Shown here one piece after another: positions 41,458 through 49,112 of a DNA stretch of 64,000 nt. A program made the position numbers and the translations under genes. Source of the DNA: Candidatus Saccharibacteria bacterium UBA6209 (GTDB lineage: Bacteria > Patescibacteriota > Saccharimonadia > Saccharimonadales > Saccharimonadaceae); assembly GCA_002421965.1 (NCBI GenBank), contig DISN01000006.1:7713-71712 (forward strand). The letters run 5' to 3'. The stretch's first letter is position 1, and each line of letters opens with the position of its first letter. A model generated the notes under the pieces. It made no database searches and was not told where the DNA came from. It saw only the letters and a program-made list of their open reading frames with translations.

Positions 41458-42582
41458 TCAGTTCTCCTTTCGCTTATGGGCAGCGACTGCGGCGGCTACC
41501 GCAGCCATGATGGCGACCAAGCTCGTGAGAGCCCAGGCGCTACCACCGTCGTCGGTGACACCCGTCTTGGGTACACCGGCCCGGTCGTCCGACTTCTCGT
41601 CCTTGCCCTTATCAGGCGTGGGCTTTTCAGTCGGCTTCTTCGTGGGCGTCGGCTCGGGCGTGGGCGTCGGATCAAGACAGGTGATGATATCACCCTCAGT
41701 CTTGACCGGCTCGCTCCAGTTGCCCCAGACGACGTCAAACGTGACGGCGTCAAATCGGCGGATGTCGATGATGGCAGTGTCACCCTTGGCAAGGGTGAAT
41801 GCCTCCACGACTTCGCCTGCCTCGTTCAGCAGGTAGACGCTGGCCACGAGATCAATCCCCTGAGAGAAGATGACACCAGCGCGACCCTCACCGAGGGCCC
41901 CACCGACCGTGCACTCCTGTTGGAGTGCACCGACGAGATCTGACGGATCCGGTCGAGTAGGCTCTCCCGTCGGAGTCGGTGTCGGGGTCGGACCAGGATC
42001 ACCACACGAGGCCGAAGCCTCGAGTGTCACGGAGTACTCCCACGCCTCCTCCAGCGAGATGACGGGGATGATCCGGACCACGAGGTCCTTCGTAGGATCA
42101 ACTGGCTTGACCACCAAGGTGGGTTTGCCCTTGGTGATTCCCCAGTGGCTGGGATCGCCGTTATCGGCGATCACCTCTGTCCAGTCGACACCCATCTTCT
42201 GGGTGATGGCGACCTGGCATTCACCGACAACCACGTCGACGAACTGATTCATCGGAGGCGTCTGCTCTTCAGCCGGCTCCTCCGCACCCTCGTCCTCAGG
42301 GGCCTCGATCACGGGGTCATCCGTGATTTCGGTCGTGGTCGTGGCGGGTGGCGCAGGAGCGTTGGTCTCAGGCTCCTCCGCACCCTCGTCCTCAGGGACC
42401 TCGATCACGGGATCACCCGTGATCTCGGCCGTGGCAGTGGCGGTGGCGACGATGGGCGTCTCTTCGACACCTTCGTCGGTGTTGGCGTTGGCGATGCTGA
42501 GCGACGTGCCCAGCATCAGGGCGATCATCACAGAGATGATCGCCACAAGGCGAGGCAGCGCCCCGCTCTTCTGTACATGCAT
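41458..42582 (-). CDS. Sortase-anchored surface protein with VPKTG signal
   Basis: The 374-residue protein has a signal peptide (1-33, ending SIANA), an acidic Thr/Pro/Glu-rich repeat region (two copies of a segment containing EVPEDEGAEEPE / EAPEDEGAEEPA), two small beta-rich domains and a Pro-rich spacer. A classical wall-sorting signal follows: VPKTG at 337-341, hydrophobic helix, HKRKEN tail. AGGAGGGG precedes the ATG. It is GC-rich like the sortase gene downstream and is the likely substrate. Confidence 0.87.
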   Translation of the reverse strand: MHVQKSGALPRLVAIISVMIALMLGTSLSIANANTDEGVEETPIVATATATAEITGDPVIEVPEDEGAEEPETNAPAPPATTTTEITDDPVIEAPEDEGAEEPAEEQTPPMNQFVDVVVGECQVAITQKMGVDWTEVIADNGDPSHWGITKGKPTLVVKPVDPTKDLVVRIIPVISLEEAWEYSVTLEASASCGDPGPTPTPTPTGEPTRPDPSDLVGALQQECTVGGALGEGRAGVIFSQGIDLVASVYLLNEAGEVVEAFTLAKGDTAIIDIRRFDAVTFDVVWGNWSEPVKTEGDIITCLDPTPTPEPTPTKKPTEKPTPDKGKDEKSDDRAGVPKTGVTDDGGSAWALTSLVAIMAAVAAAVAAHKRKEN

Positions 42583-42825
42583 TTTCCCCTCCTAAGGGAC
42601 GTAGTAGCACTCGATTAAGCTGAAAGAACTGATTGTTAAACATCCGGGAGTACTCTCCGGGATGTTTTGCAATAAATCCCTTCAACTCAACCGAATACGG
42701 GGCACGGGATGTGCCTCTATGTGTGATATTAACATAAGATTGCAAAAATGTAAATACCTAAGTAACAATTGATAGCTTGCCACAACTCTCCGCCCCTGTT
42801 ACACTAGCTATATGAGTTTATCTAT
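42583..42825. other. Leader and promoter region of the VPKTG gene
   Basis: No gene. An imperfect GC-rich hairpin at 42640-42664 sits in the long presumptive 5' leader of the minus-strand VPKTG gene and could be regulatory or a terminator. Confidence 0.4.
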
Positions 42826-42902
42826 CGGCATGGTGAGGTTTTAACTCAACTACCTTTTGAGCTAAAACTACGGATGCCACCCACCGACCGTGGGGGTCGC
42901 GG
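42826..42902. promoter_or_regulatory. Structured element of unknown type, riboswitch-like
   Basis: Outer stem GGCAT/ATGCC (42827-42831/42874-42878) encloses a 12-bp stem with one mismatch (42838-42849/42857-42868). It is followed by a third stem ACCCAC/GTGGGGGT near 42878-42896. It lies upstream of the TTGACA promoter of the membrane/XRE pair. No known riboswitch class is recognised. Confidence 0.35.
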
Positions 42903-42955
42903 ATACTCAAACTCCTACGTATATAATCCAATCATTATCATAATGTTAACTATAC

Positions 42956-42984
42956 TTGACATTAATATTCGTATATGCTAGCAT
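42956..42984 (+). promoter_or_regulatory. Promoter of the membrane protein/XRE pair
   Basis: Perfect -35 TTGACA (42956-42961), 17-nt spacer, TAGCAT (42979-42984). Confidence 0.75.
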
Positions 42985-42986
42985 AA

Positions 42987-43006
42987 ATGTAAAGTAAACT
43001 TTACAT
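42987..43006. promoter_or_regulatory. Palindromic operator, probably for the XRE regulator
   Basis: Perfect inverted repeat ATGTAAAG-TAAA-CTTTACAT directly downstream of the -10, covering the transcription start. Binding of the adjacent XRE dimer here would repress its own operon (inference). Confidence 0.6.
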
Positions 43007-43024
43007 AAGGAGTAAGCAACAATT

Positions 43025-43273
43025 ATGAGTAACTTAACGAAGAGTATCTTTTCCAATCCCGATGAGATGGAAGCTAAAGTTAGCTATCAAGCAATGCGAA
43101 TAACTTGGATTACTATAAATAGCCTATTCGTCGTCGGCATGATCTGGTTTTTCTTGAACGGAGGCAATAATCCGATTTCGCTCATTATACTAGTAGCAGC
43201 TGAGGTTATTTATATCACCGTAAAGGCATTCTTAAATTGGAGGCTAACACACGGTGGCAAAGATAACGAATAA
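43025..43273 (+). CDS. Small two-helix membrane protein, partner of XRE regulator
   Basis: The 82-residue protein has helices at about 26-44 and 50-68. AAGGAG lies 12 nt before the ATG. Its 3' end overlaps the XRE gene by 20 bp. This pairing of a small membrane protein with a short XRE protein is common in Firmicutes, but I cannot name a family. It may be a membrane sensor or anti-regulator. Confidence 0.75.
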   Translation: MSNLTKSIFSNPDEMEAKVSYQAMRITWITINSLFVVGMIWFFLNGGNNPISLIILVAAEVIYITVKAFLNWRLTHGGKDNE

Positions 43274-43469
43274 GGTTAAGGAGAACCGTAAAAGTCGTAA
43301 TTTGCGGCAAGAGGACCTGGCTGCTCTGGTTGGAGTATCAAGGCAAACGATTATTGCCATAGAAAATGAAAAGTACAGTCCATCTCTAGAGCTAGGGTTC
43401 AAGATTGCTAAAGTGCTCAATGAAAAAGTAGAAGACGTATTTTTCATAGACTTCGAAGAAACGACATAG
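43254..43469 (+). CDS. XRE-family helix-turn-helix regulator
   Basis: The 71-residue protein is a single HTH_3 domain: ENRKSRNLRQEDLAALVGVSRQTIIAIENEKYSPSLELGFKIAKVLN, followed by KVEDVFFIDFEE. The GTG start at 43254 has GGAGG 10 nt upstream inside the preceding gene. It closely resembles the YgzD/PBSX-like stand-alone regulators and probably binds the palindrome at 42987-43006. Confidence 0.9.
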   Translation: MAKITNKVKENRKSRNLRQEDLAALVGVSRQTIIAIENEKYSPSLELGFKIAKVLNEKVEDVFFIDFEETT

Positions 43470-43564
43470 CCTATCTACTTATTATCGTACTATCTGCTAA
43501 CTAACTTCTTCAATAATGCCACCCGATCCTCGCTAAATAGGATTACCTCTGATAAAATAAGGCT

Positions 43565-44647
43565 ATGAGTTCACTTCAAATTGGAATCGTCGGCCTACCA
43601 AATGTCGGCAAATCAACCTTATTTAACGCCCTGACTAATAATGACATCTTGGCAGCCAACTACCCCTTTGCTACAATTGAGCCAAATACCGGTATCGTCC
43701 CAGTACCAGATGGTCGCCTACAGAAATTGGCAGACATCTATGGCAGCCAAAAACTCCTGCCGGCCACTGTTGAGTTTGTTGACATCGCTGGCCTAGTCGC
43801 TGGCGCTTCTCAGGGTGAAGGTCTGGGCAATAAATTTTTAGCCAATATCCGCCAGTGTGACGCCATCGTCCACGTTGTTCGTGCTTTTGACGACAGCTCC
43901 GTCCTAAGGCATGACGACACGGCGGTCGACCCCAAGAATGATATAGAGATTATTAACACCGAGCTAATCCTTGCCGATATCCAAACTATCGAGAACCGCC
44001 TGCCAAAACTTCAAAAGGAAGCCAAGGCCAAGCCTGCCGCCCGCGAACAAGCTGGCTACCTAGAGAGCCTAATGCGACACTTGCAGTCCGGCACTCCGCT
44101 GTCCGCCCTGCCCTCTGTTGATCACGAGGCAATTGCCGACCTGCACCTACTAACCGCCAAGCCTGTAATTTATGTGTTCAATGTTGATGAAAACGGCCTG
44201 AGTGACAGCACTAATCAAGAGCACCTACGCAGCATGGTTGCTCCGGCTAAAGCGCTATTTGCTAGTGCGAAATTAGAAGAAGAACTAAAAGGCCTATCAG
44301 AATCGGACGCCAAGGAACTACTAGAGAGCTACGGAGTTGAAGAAACTGGGCTGATGCAGCTAATTCATGCCGCCTATGACACATTGGGCCTACAGAGCTA
44401 CCTAACCGCTGGTCCAAAAGAAGTCCGCGCTTGGACAATCCGCCAGGGCTGGACCGCACCACAAGCCGCCGGCGTTATTCACACCGACTTTGAGCGAGGT
44501 TTTATTGCCGCACAAATTGTTGACTTTGACGATCTAATCGCCGCTGGCTCAGAATCAGCCGCCCGAGCTGCCGGCAAAGTCCGCACCGAGGGCAAAACCT
44601 ACGTTATGCAGCCCGGTGATGTAGTGGAATTTCGATTTAATGTTTAA
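43565..44647 (+). CDS. ychF: Redox-regulated ATPase YchF (Obg-like)
   Basis: The 360-residue protein has P-loop GLPNVGKSTLFNALT near 10, switch region FVDIAGLVAGASQGEGLGNKFLANIR, an altered G4 motif NVDENG near 200 (ATP rather than GTP preference) and the C-terminal TGS domain ending GKVRTEGKTYVMQPGDVVEFRFNV. A translation and stress factor found in nearly all bacteria. Single-gene unit. Confidence 0.96.
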   Translation: MSSLQIGIVGLPNVGKSTLFNALTNNDILAANYPFATIEPNTGIVPVPDGRLQKLADIYGSQKLLPATVEFVDIAGLVAGASQGEGLGNKFLANIRQCDAIVHVVRAFDDSSVLRHDDTAVDPKNDIEIINTELILADIQTIENRLPKLQKEAKAKPAAREQAGYLESLMRHLQSGTPLSALPSVDHEAIADLHLLTAKPVIYVFNVDENGLSDSTNQEHLRSMVAPAKALFASAKLEEELKGLSESDAKELLESYGVEETGLMQLIHAAYDTLGLQSYLTAGPKEVRAWTIRQGWTAPQAAGVIHTDFERGFIAAQIVDFDDLIAAGSESAARAAGKVRTEGKTYVMQPGDVVEFRFNV

Positions 44648-44695
44648 TTTTTCTGTCACTTCGGGCGGTATTTAAGCTAGCATAATTCATCTTAT

Positions 44696-44722
44696 GGATC
44701 CTGAATCAAGTTCAGGATGACA
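44696..44722. repeat. Palindromic repeat, left flank copy
   Basis: A 27-bp element with an 8-bp stem (44698-44705/44711-44718), identical to 45253-45279 on the far side of the GIY-YIG gene. Confidence 0.85.
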
Positions 44723-44800
44723 GAGGTAGGGCTGTTCAGGATGACGGAGGCGGGGCTGTTCAGGATGACGGAGGCGGGGCCGTTCAGGATGACGGAGGTG
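44715..44800. repeat. 24-bp tandem repeat
   Basis: Units beginning GGATGAC start at 44715, 44739, 44763 and 44787 (the last partial) with two or three substitutions between them. The unit combines the end of the palindrome (TTCAGGATGAC) with GGAGGCGGGGC. Confidence 0.85.
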
Positions 44801-44802
44801 AC

Positions 44803-44947
44803 GTCATTCCGGACCCGATCTGATATCCATAGACGTAGCGTGTCATTCCGGACTTGATCCGGAATCCATAGGCGTAGCGTGTCATTCCAGACCCGATCTG
44901 ATATCCATAGGCGTAGCGTGTCATTCCGGACTTGATCCGGAATCCAG
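44803..44947. repeat. 39-bp tandem palindromic repeat in A-B-A-B order
   Basis: Units start with GTCATTCC at 44803, 44842, 44881 and 44920. Type A carries GACCCGATCTGATATCC, type B GACTTGATCCGGAATCC, each followed by a CATAGGCGTAGCGT-type spacer. The B palindrome is related, in inverted orientation, to the 27-bp flanking element. Confidence 0.85.
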
Positions 44948-45232
44948 TCAAAAATCATCAGCCAAATCACGCCACTCCGGATTTTCTTTTTCTATCAATT
45001 CAAGCTTCCAAGCCCGTCGCCAGTTTTTTAACTGCTTCTCGCGAGCTATTGCCGCCTCAACCGATGATGTTTCTTCAAAATAAACAAGTCTTGTCACATT
45101 ATACGTATCGGTAAATCCCGGCTGCAAGTGATGGCTATGCTCGTACATCCGCCTCTCAAGATTATTGGTCACGCCGATGTACAATGTTCCGTTTCGTGCA
45201 CTTGCCAATACATAAACAAAGTATGACTTCAT
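44948..45232 (-). CDS. GIY-YIG nuclease family protein (YhbQ-like)
   Basis: The 94-residue protein is a single GIY-YIG domain: YFVYVLASARNGTLYIGVTNNLERRMYEH (Tyr pair, catalytic Arg) followed by YFEETSSVEAAIAREKQLKNWRRAWKLELIE with the metal-binding Glu. The stop codon touches the first base of the repeat array, and the palindrome is repeated just upstream of its start. Such stand-alone domains usually have unknown roles; the repeat context suggests a mobile or repeat-processing function (inference). Confidence 0.88.
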   Translation of the reverse strand: MKSYFVYVLASARNGTLYIGVTNNLERRMYEHSHHLQPGFTDTYNVTRLVYFEETSSVEAAIAREKQLKNWRRAWKLELIEKENPEWRDLADDF

Positions 45233-45252
45233 GGGTAAATTATATTATTACT

Positions 45253-45279
45253 GGATCCTGAATCAAGTTCAGGATGACA
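45253..45279. repeat. Palindromic repeat, right flank copy
   Basis: Identical 27-bp copy of 44696-44722, in the same orientation, 20 bp upstream of the GIY-YIG start codon. Confidence 0.85.
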
Positions 45280-45328
45280 ACAGGGCGGTCAGGATATGTG
45301 ACTAAAGACAACAACGCACCGAAATAAA

Positions 45329-46048
45329 CTACTTCTTTAACAACATCAAATAAAATCGCTCAACATTGCCCTTTTGACCAGCCACGTCGCTGTCACGCTT
45401 GTCACGGACAACAAAATACCGCTGCGACCACTCCTCAAAATCCGCTAATATTTGACGCCGAACCTTGTCGTTTTTGATCACACCCTTATTGACCTGCCCC
45501 CTACCCGCCTCAAACTGCGGCTTGACCATGGCGACCAGCTGAGTCGATGACTGCATAAGATTTTTCGCCACATGCGGCAGTATTTCACGCAGCGATATAA
45601 ATGAAACATCACCAACAATAATATCAATCGCCTGATCGGTCACAAAATCACGAATATCAGTTTTTTCATGCAACTCAATTCGCTCATCGCTACGCAGGCT
45701 AGGATGCAACTGATCAGTGCCAACGTCTACGGAGATTACTTTACTCGCACCATGCTGCAAGGCATAATCAGTAAATCCACCAGTACTGGAACCGATATCC
45801 AGTACCACCTTGTCAGTAAAATCGATCTTAAAATTTGCCGCCACGCTGGCAAGCTTCAACCCCGCCCTAGAAACGTATCGCTCACTCGCGAGCAACTTAA
45901 TTATACTGTCTGGTCCGACTGGCTGGCCGGGCTTCGAAGCAATCCGACCATCAACCTCAATCTGGCCCAGGCGAATCAAATTCTCCGCCTGGGACCTAGA
46001 CTGAGTCAGTCCTCGCCTGGCGAGTTCAATATCGAGCCGCGCCTTCAT
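45329..46048 (-). CDS. tlyA: TlyA family rRNA 2'-O-methyltransferase
   Basis: The 239-residue protein has an N-terminal S4 RNA-binding domain (RLDIELARRGLTQSRSQAENLIRLGQIEVDGRIASKPGQPV), then an FtsJ-like methyltransferase with VLDIGSSTGGFTDYAL (SAM site), DVSFISLREILP, and MVKPQFEAGR. TlyA methylates 16S/23S rRNA at the subunit interface. It overlaps the upstream gene by one base (TAATG). Confidence 0.93.
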   Translation of the reverse strand: MKARLDIELARRGLTQSRSQAENLIRLGQIEVDGRIASKPGQPVGPDSIIKLLASERYVSRAGLKLASVAANFKIDFTDKVVLDIGSSTGGFTDYALQHGASKVISVDVGTDQLHPSLRSDERIELHEKTDIRDFVTDQAIDIIVGDVSFISLREILPHVAKNLMQSSTQLVAMVKPQFEAGRGQVNKGVIKNDKVRRQILADFEEWSQRYFVVRDKRDSDVAGQKGNVERFYLMLLKK

Positions 46049-47799
46049 TAGTACATAATTCCTTCGATTTTACGGGTAATTTCTGCAATTTTACCCCAAG
46101 ACAACCCGTCTGTCATCACACTCAGCACATAGGTGCCGCCCGGATGATAGACAATAGCCGCATCGTTCAAGTATCCATACAGAAATCCAACCTTGTCTGC
46201 AACCGTCGCACTGGTGCCAGCCGGCACGCCCTGGCGATAAACCTGCGACCGCATCAACCCAAGCATAAAATCTCTCTCAGCACCCTTTACTAAATCGCCA
46301 CGCTCAATACTTGTCAAAATCTTAATCAGGTCATTAGCGCTAGTCTGAGTTGCCCCGGAGTGAGTAAAGGTCGTAGCCCGACTATAACCCTTTTCATATA
46401 GAAATTCGTTAACTGTCGAACGCCCAAATTTCTCAAGCATCGCCTCGGGGCAAGCATTGTCAGACTTGATAATCGCCCGACTCATGCACTCACGAAAACT
46501 CGTACCGTTTACTTGATCATCATACGACAGCTTACCCTCAGCAATCTGATCCAAGGCAAAGGCCACAACGTATAATTTGTAAGTACTAGCTGCTGTCGCT
46601 TGCTCACCACCCCTATAGCTAGCTGACCAACCGCTACCACCCAGTTGAGACACACTGACCCTTATGTCGCCCTCATCTGCCAACGAATTCAGATAAGCCT
46701 GCAGGCCACGCTGCGACTTAGTGAACGTGTGGTTATTTTTGATCTTGGCAGGAATAACTTTTGCTGCAACAGCAACGTTTGTATCGCCGCCATCAACTAC
46801 CGCAGATCTGATATCGGCCGCAACTCTGCCATCATCAACCGCCTGCCCATCTGGCCCAGGTTTTCGAGACTGCTCAACACCATCAGTTAAAAACACCTCA
46901 GTAGTTCCGGCAGCCTTTGCGACTATTTTATCAAATTCAGTATGCACGAACTGTAGCGCCGCTTCTTGATTGATATCTACAGAAATATCGTCAGCACTCT
47001 TGATGTCATCTTGGCCAATCACTAACCAGCTAGCCACAGCTTCTGGCGCAGCTGCCACTGTTTTATCTTGGTACTTCAAGCTAATCTGCTTATCTGCCAT
47101 TGCCTGAACAATTTTCTGCTTGGCCAATAGGTCGCTGCTAAGCACCGCCGGATCGCTGAACACAAACTTTACGTCAAGTGTCGTCGAGCTGCCAAACTTA
47201 TAACTTGGTCGCTTCACGCCAGATTTAAACTGATCTGCCGCCAGTCTAGCGCCCTGAACCTCTTTGACAATCTTTACCTTGGCGCCATCGATTGCCAGCC
47301 TTGCGTTCTCGGCAGCAGTCACAAAGCTCGCTTCATTGTCGGCCACAAACTTATCTAGCGTCTTTGAGTTAATACTACCGGGAAATTCATTGTGCGCATG
47401 GCCATACCAAAATACACTTGACGGGATAAACCTTGCCCACAACGGATAATTAGTCACCTCTTCAACAACCTCACTTGTGTTAATCTTCACACCAACCGCC
47501 GACAGACTCCGGGCCAGCATGACCCTGCCGCTACCGCCAACCTCAATAGTCGACTTTTCGTACAGCTCATCTGCCAGCTTCTTTATGTCGTTACTAGTCC
47601 AGCCACTAACTTCCTGGGCGGCCAGCGACGTACCAAGTAACGCCCGATCCCTGGGATAAAATAATTGCACAAGCAAAAGCATGCCGACAAGCGACGCGCT
47701 AATGATAATCAGTATCTTTTTTACTTTTTGGTTTGCAAAAAACTTCAAGCCACTCTTAACAGCCCTATTCAGCCCACTCCTTGTCTTGTGCATCTTCAC
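46048..47799 (-). CDS. Class A beta-lactamase-like serine hydrolase, membrane-anchored
   Basis: The 583-residue protein has a basic N-terminus and one membrane helix (about 27-46), then a VanW/peptidoglycan-binding-like region (about 60-320). The C-terminal domain is serine beta-lactamase-like, with ASTYK (SxxK, near 404), IKSDNACPEAM (SDN, near 444) and DKVGFLYG (KxG, near 540). It lies outside the membrane and probably acts on, or binds, peptidoglycan peptides. A true beta-lactamase role cannot be excluded. Start is GTG at 47799 or ATG at 47793. Confidence 0.85.
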   Translation of the reverse strand: MKMHKTRSGLNRAVKSGLKFFANQKVKKILIIISASLVGMLLLVQLFYPRDRALLGTSLAAQEVSGWTSNDIKKLADELYEKSTIEVGGSGRVMLARSLSAVGVKINTSEVVEEVTNYPLWARFIPSSVFWYGHAHNEFPGSINSKTLDKFVADNEASFVTAAENARLAIDGAKVKIVKEVQGARLAADQFKSGVKRPSYKFGSSTTLDVKFVFSDPAVLSSDLLAKQKIVQAMADKQISLKYQDKTVAAAPEAVASWLVIGQDDIKSADDISVDINQEAALQFVHTEFDKIVAKAAGTTEVFLTDGVEQSRKPGPDGQAVDDGRVAADIRSAVVDGGDTNVAVAAKVIPAKIKNNHTFTKSQRGLQAYLNSLADEGDIRVSVSQLGGSGWSASYRGGEQATAASTYKLYVVAFALDQIAEGKLSYDDQVNGTSFRECMSRAIIKSDNACPEAMLEKFGRSTVNEFLYEKGYSRATTFTHSGATQTSANDLIKILTSIERGDLVKGAERDFMLGLMRSQVYRQGVPAGTSATVADKVGFLYGYLNDAAIVYHPGGTYVLSVMTDGLSWGKIAEITRKIEGIMY

Positions 47800-47816
47800 T
47801 TATCTATTGTAACACA

Positions 47817-48377
47817 CTACTTCTTGCGTTCGCGGTAGCTGCCATCCTCGGTACTGACAGAGATGACATCGCCAGTCTTGATAAATGCTGGCACTTTTAC
47901 AGTCAGCCCCGTCTCGAGAGTCGCATCCTTGAGTACATTAGACGTGGTGTCACCCTTAACTACATCTTCAGCGTAAGTCACCTCTAGGTAGATGTTTTTA
48001 GGAAGCTCAACATTGATTACTCGACCATCAAACATCTGTAGATTTAGCTCATTGCCCTCTTTTAGGTAGCCAGACGCCGAATCAACGATATCGGCATTTA
48101 GCTCAAACTGCTCAAAGCTTTCGGGATCCATAAAGTAAAACAGAGAGTCGTCCTTGTAGAGATACTGAACAGTTTTGTTGCTCACCTCTGCGGTCTCAAT
48201 CTTCTCTTGTCCCTTGAAAGTTTTTGGAATAACACTGCCGTCAATCAAGTTTTTTAGCTTAACATTAACAATTGAACCGCCTCGCCCCATGACCTTCTGG
48301 CCATATTCAACTACGCGGTACGGCTTGCCGTCAATCTGACAGACGACCCCTTTTTTTAAATCAGTTGGCTGATACAT
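47817..48377 (-). CDS. efp: Elongation factor P, Arg32 type
   Basis: The 186-residue protein has three OB/KOW-like domains (MYQPTDLKKGVVCQIDGKPYRVVEY; KTFKGQEKIETAEV; NVLKDATLETGLTVKVPAFIKTGDVI). The tip of the domain I loop reads VMGRGGS, placing Arg at position 32, where most EF-Ps carry a Lys to be lysylated. Arg32 forms are rhamnosylated in some Proteobacteria; no earP gene is in this window. EF-P relieves stalling at polyproline. It overlaps the NUDIX gene by 17 bp. Confidence 0.96.
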   Translation of the reverse strand: MYQPTDLKKGVVCQIDGKPYRVVEYGQKVMGRGGSIVNVKLKNLIDGSVIPKTFKGQEKIETAEVSNKTVQYLYKDDSLFYFMDPESFEQFELNADIVDSASGYLKEGNELNLQMFDGRVINVELPKNIYLEVTYAEDVVKGDTTSNVLKDATLETGLTVKVPAFIKTGDVISVSTEDGSYRERKK

Positions 48378-48774
48378 CTATCTTCCCTTTCATTTCCATA
48401 TATTTCCTCAAAGCCTCCTGAAAACCAAGTGTGGTTTCTTGATTATCGATAAGCTCTTTGGCGTGATGCCACTCGAACCCTAGTCCTTCGAATACCTCAA
48501 AGTCTTCAGCACTAGTGCGAAGTTCAAAGATGTACTGCATCCGCCTAGCGTCGCTTCTGTAATACTCCATTATAGGCACTACGTCATCAGGACGAAACTG
48601 TAACGAAGTCTCCTCGCGCAACTCACGAACTGCGCAGTCATGAGCTGTCTCGCCTGGCTCGCCTGAGCCGCCAAATAGAGAAAGCTTGTTTGGATTAGTA
48701 GGAGCATTTGCATCACGCCGCTGAAGGGCGAACATGTCGCCCCTTCGAATGAACGTGCCCGATGCAAACCTCAT
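48361..48774 (-). CDS. NUDIX hydrolase
   Basis: The protein has about 137 residues. Its NUDIX box GSGEPGETAHDCAVRELREETSL is complete except that the final Gly is Ser. The N-terminus AFALQRRDANAPTNPNKLSLFGG is typical of house-cleaning NTP or sugar-nucleotide hydrolases. The start may be ATG at 48774 or GTG at 48777. It lies between rpsR and efp on the same strand. Substrate unknown. Confidence 0.85.
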   Translation of the reverse strand: MRFASGTFIRRGDMFALQRRDANAPTNPNKLSLFGGSGEPGETAHDCAVRELREETSLQFRPDDVVPIMEYYRSDARRMQYIFELRTSAEDFEVFEGLGFEWHHAKELIDNQETTLGFQEALRKYMEMKGKIDVSAN

Positions 48775-48787
48775 CACCTACAGCCTA

Positions 48788-48985
48788 CTAGTTGCTGGTT
48801 ACAAATGGCATCAGTGCCAAGTGTCGAGCACGCTTAATCGCCACAGCTAGGCTTCGCTGTTGCTTAGCGCTTAGTCCCGTTCGGCCGATTGGCTCAATCT
48901 GTCCGTATGAGTTGATAAATCGCATCAACGTCTTGACGTCTTTGTAATCAAACACCGTAGGTGTGTCTCTCTTTGATCGCTTCAT
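48788..48985 (-). CDS. rpsR: 30S ribosomal protein S18
   Basis: The 65-residue protein has the S18 core [50 protein letters not shown]. No zinc Cys. It belongs to the rpsF-ssb-rpsR cluster, separated from ssb by a short degenerate repeat. GGAG precedes the ATG. Confidence 0.97.
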   Translation of the reverse strand: MKRSKRDTPTVFDYKDVKTLMRFINSYGQIEPIGRTGLSAKQQRSLAVAIKRARHLALMPFVTSN

Positions 48986-49002
48986 ATATTCTCCTATAAC
49001 GG

Positions 49003-49035
49003 CAGAAGTTGGAATTTAGAAGTTGGAATTTAGAA
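49003..49035. repeat. Degenerate AT-rich repeat between ssb and rpsR
   Basis: Two tandem copies of AGAAGTTGGAATTT, related to the CCAAATTCCAAATTCT words at 49568-49605 and near 11080 and 12980. Confidence 0.45.
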
Positions 49036-49112
49036 CATATATCCTAAATGCCCCTACTTCAGCTCCGCCTACTACCTGTCTTAATCTTTAATTCTTTTAT
49101 TAAATAGTCTAC

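Noticed and set aside
40518..42745. Several long plus-strand and alternative-frame ORFs over the sortase/VPKTG genes
   Set aside because: High GC removes stops in other frames; only the minus-strand frames carry signal peptides, the sortase triad and a sorting signal.
44715..44947. CRISPR-like array
   Set aside because: The repeats are contiguous with no unique spacers of constant size and there are no cas genes.
44692..44970. Minus-strand ORF encoding repeated WIPDQVRNDT-like peptides
   Set aside because: It is simply the translation of the palindromic tandem repeats and overlaps the GIY-YIG gene end.
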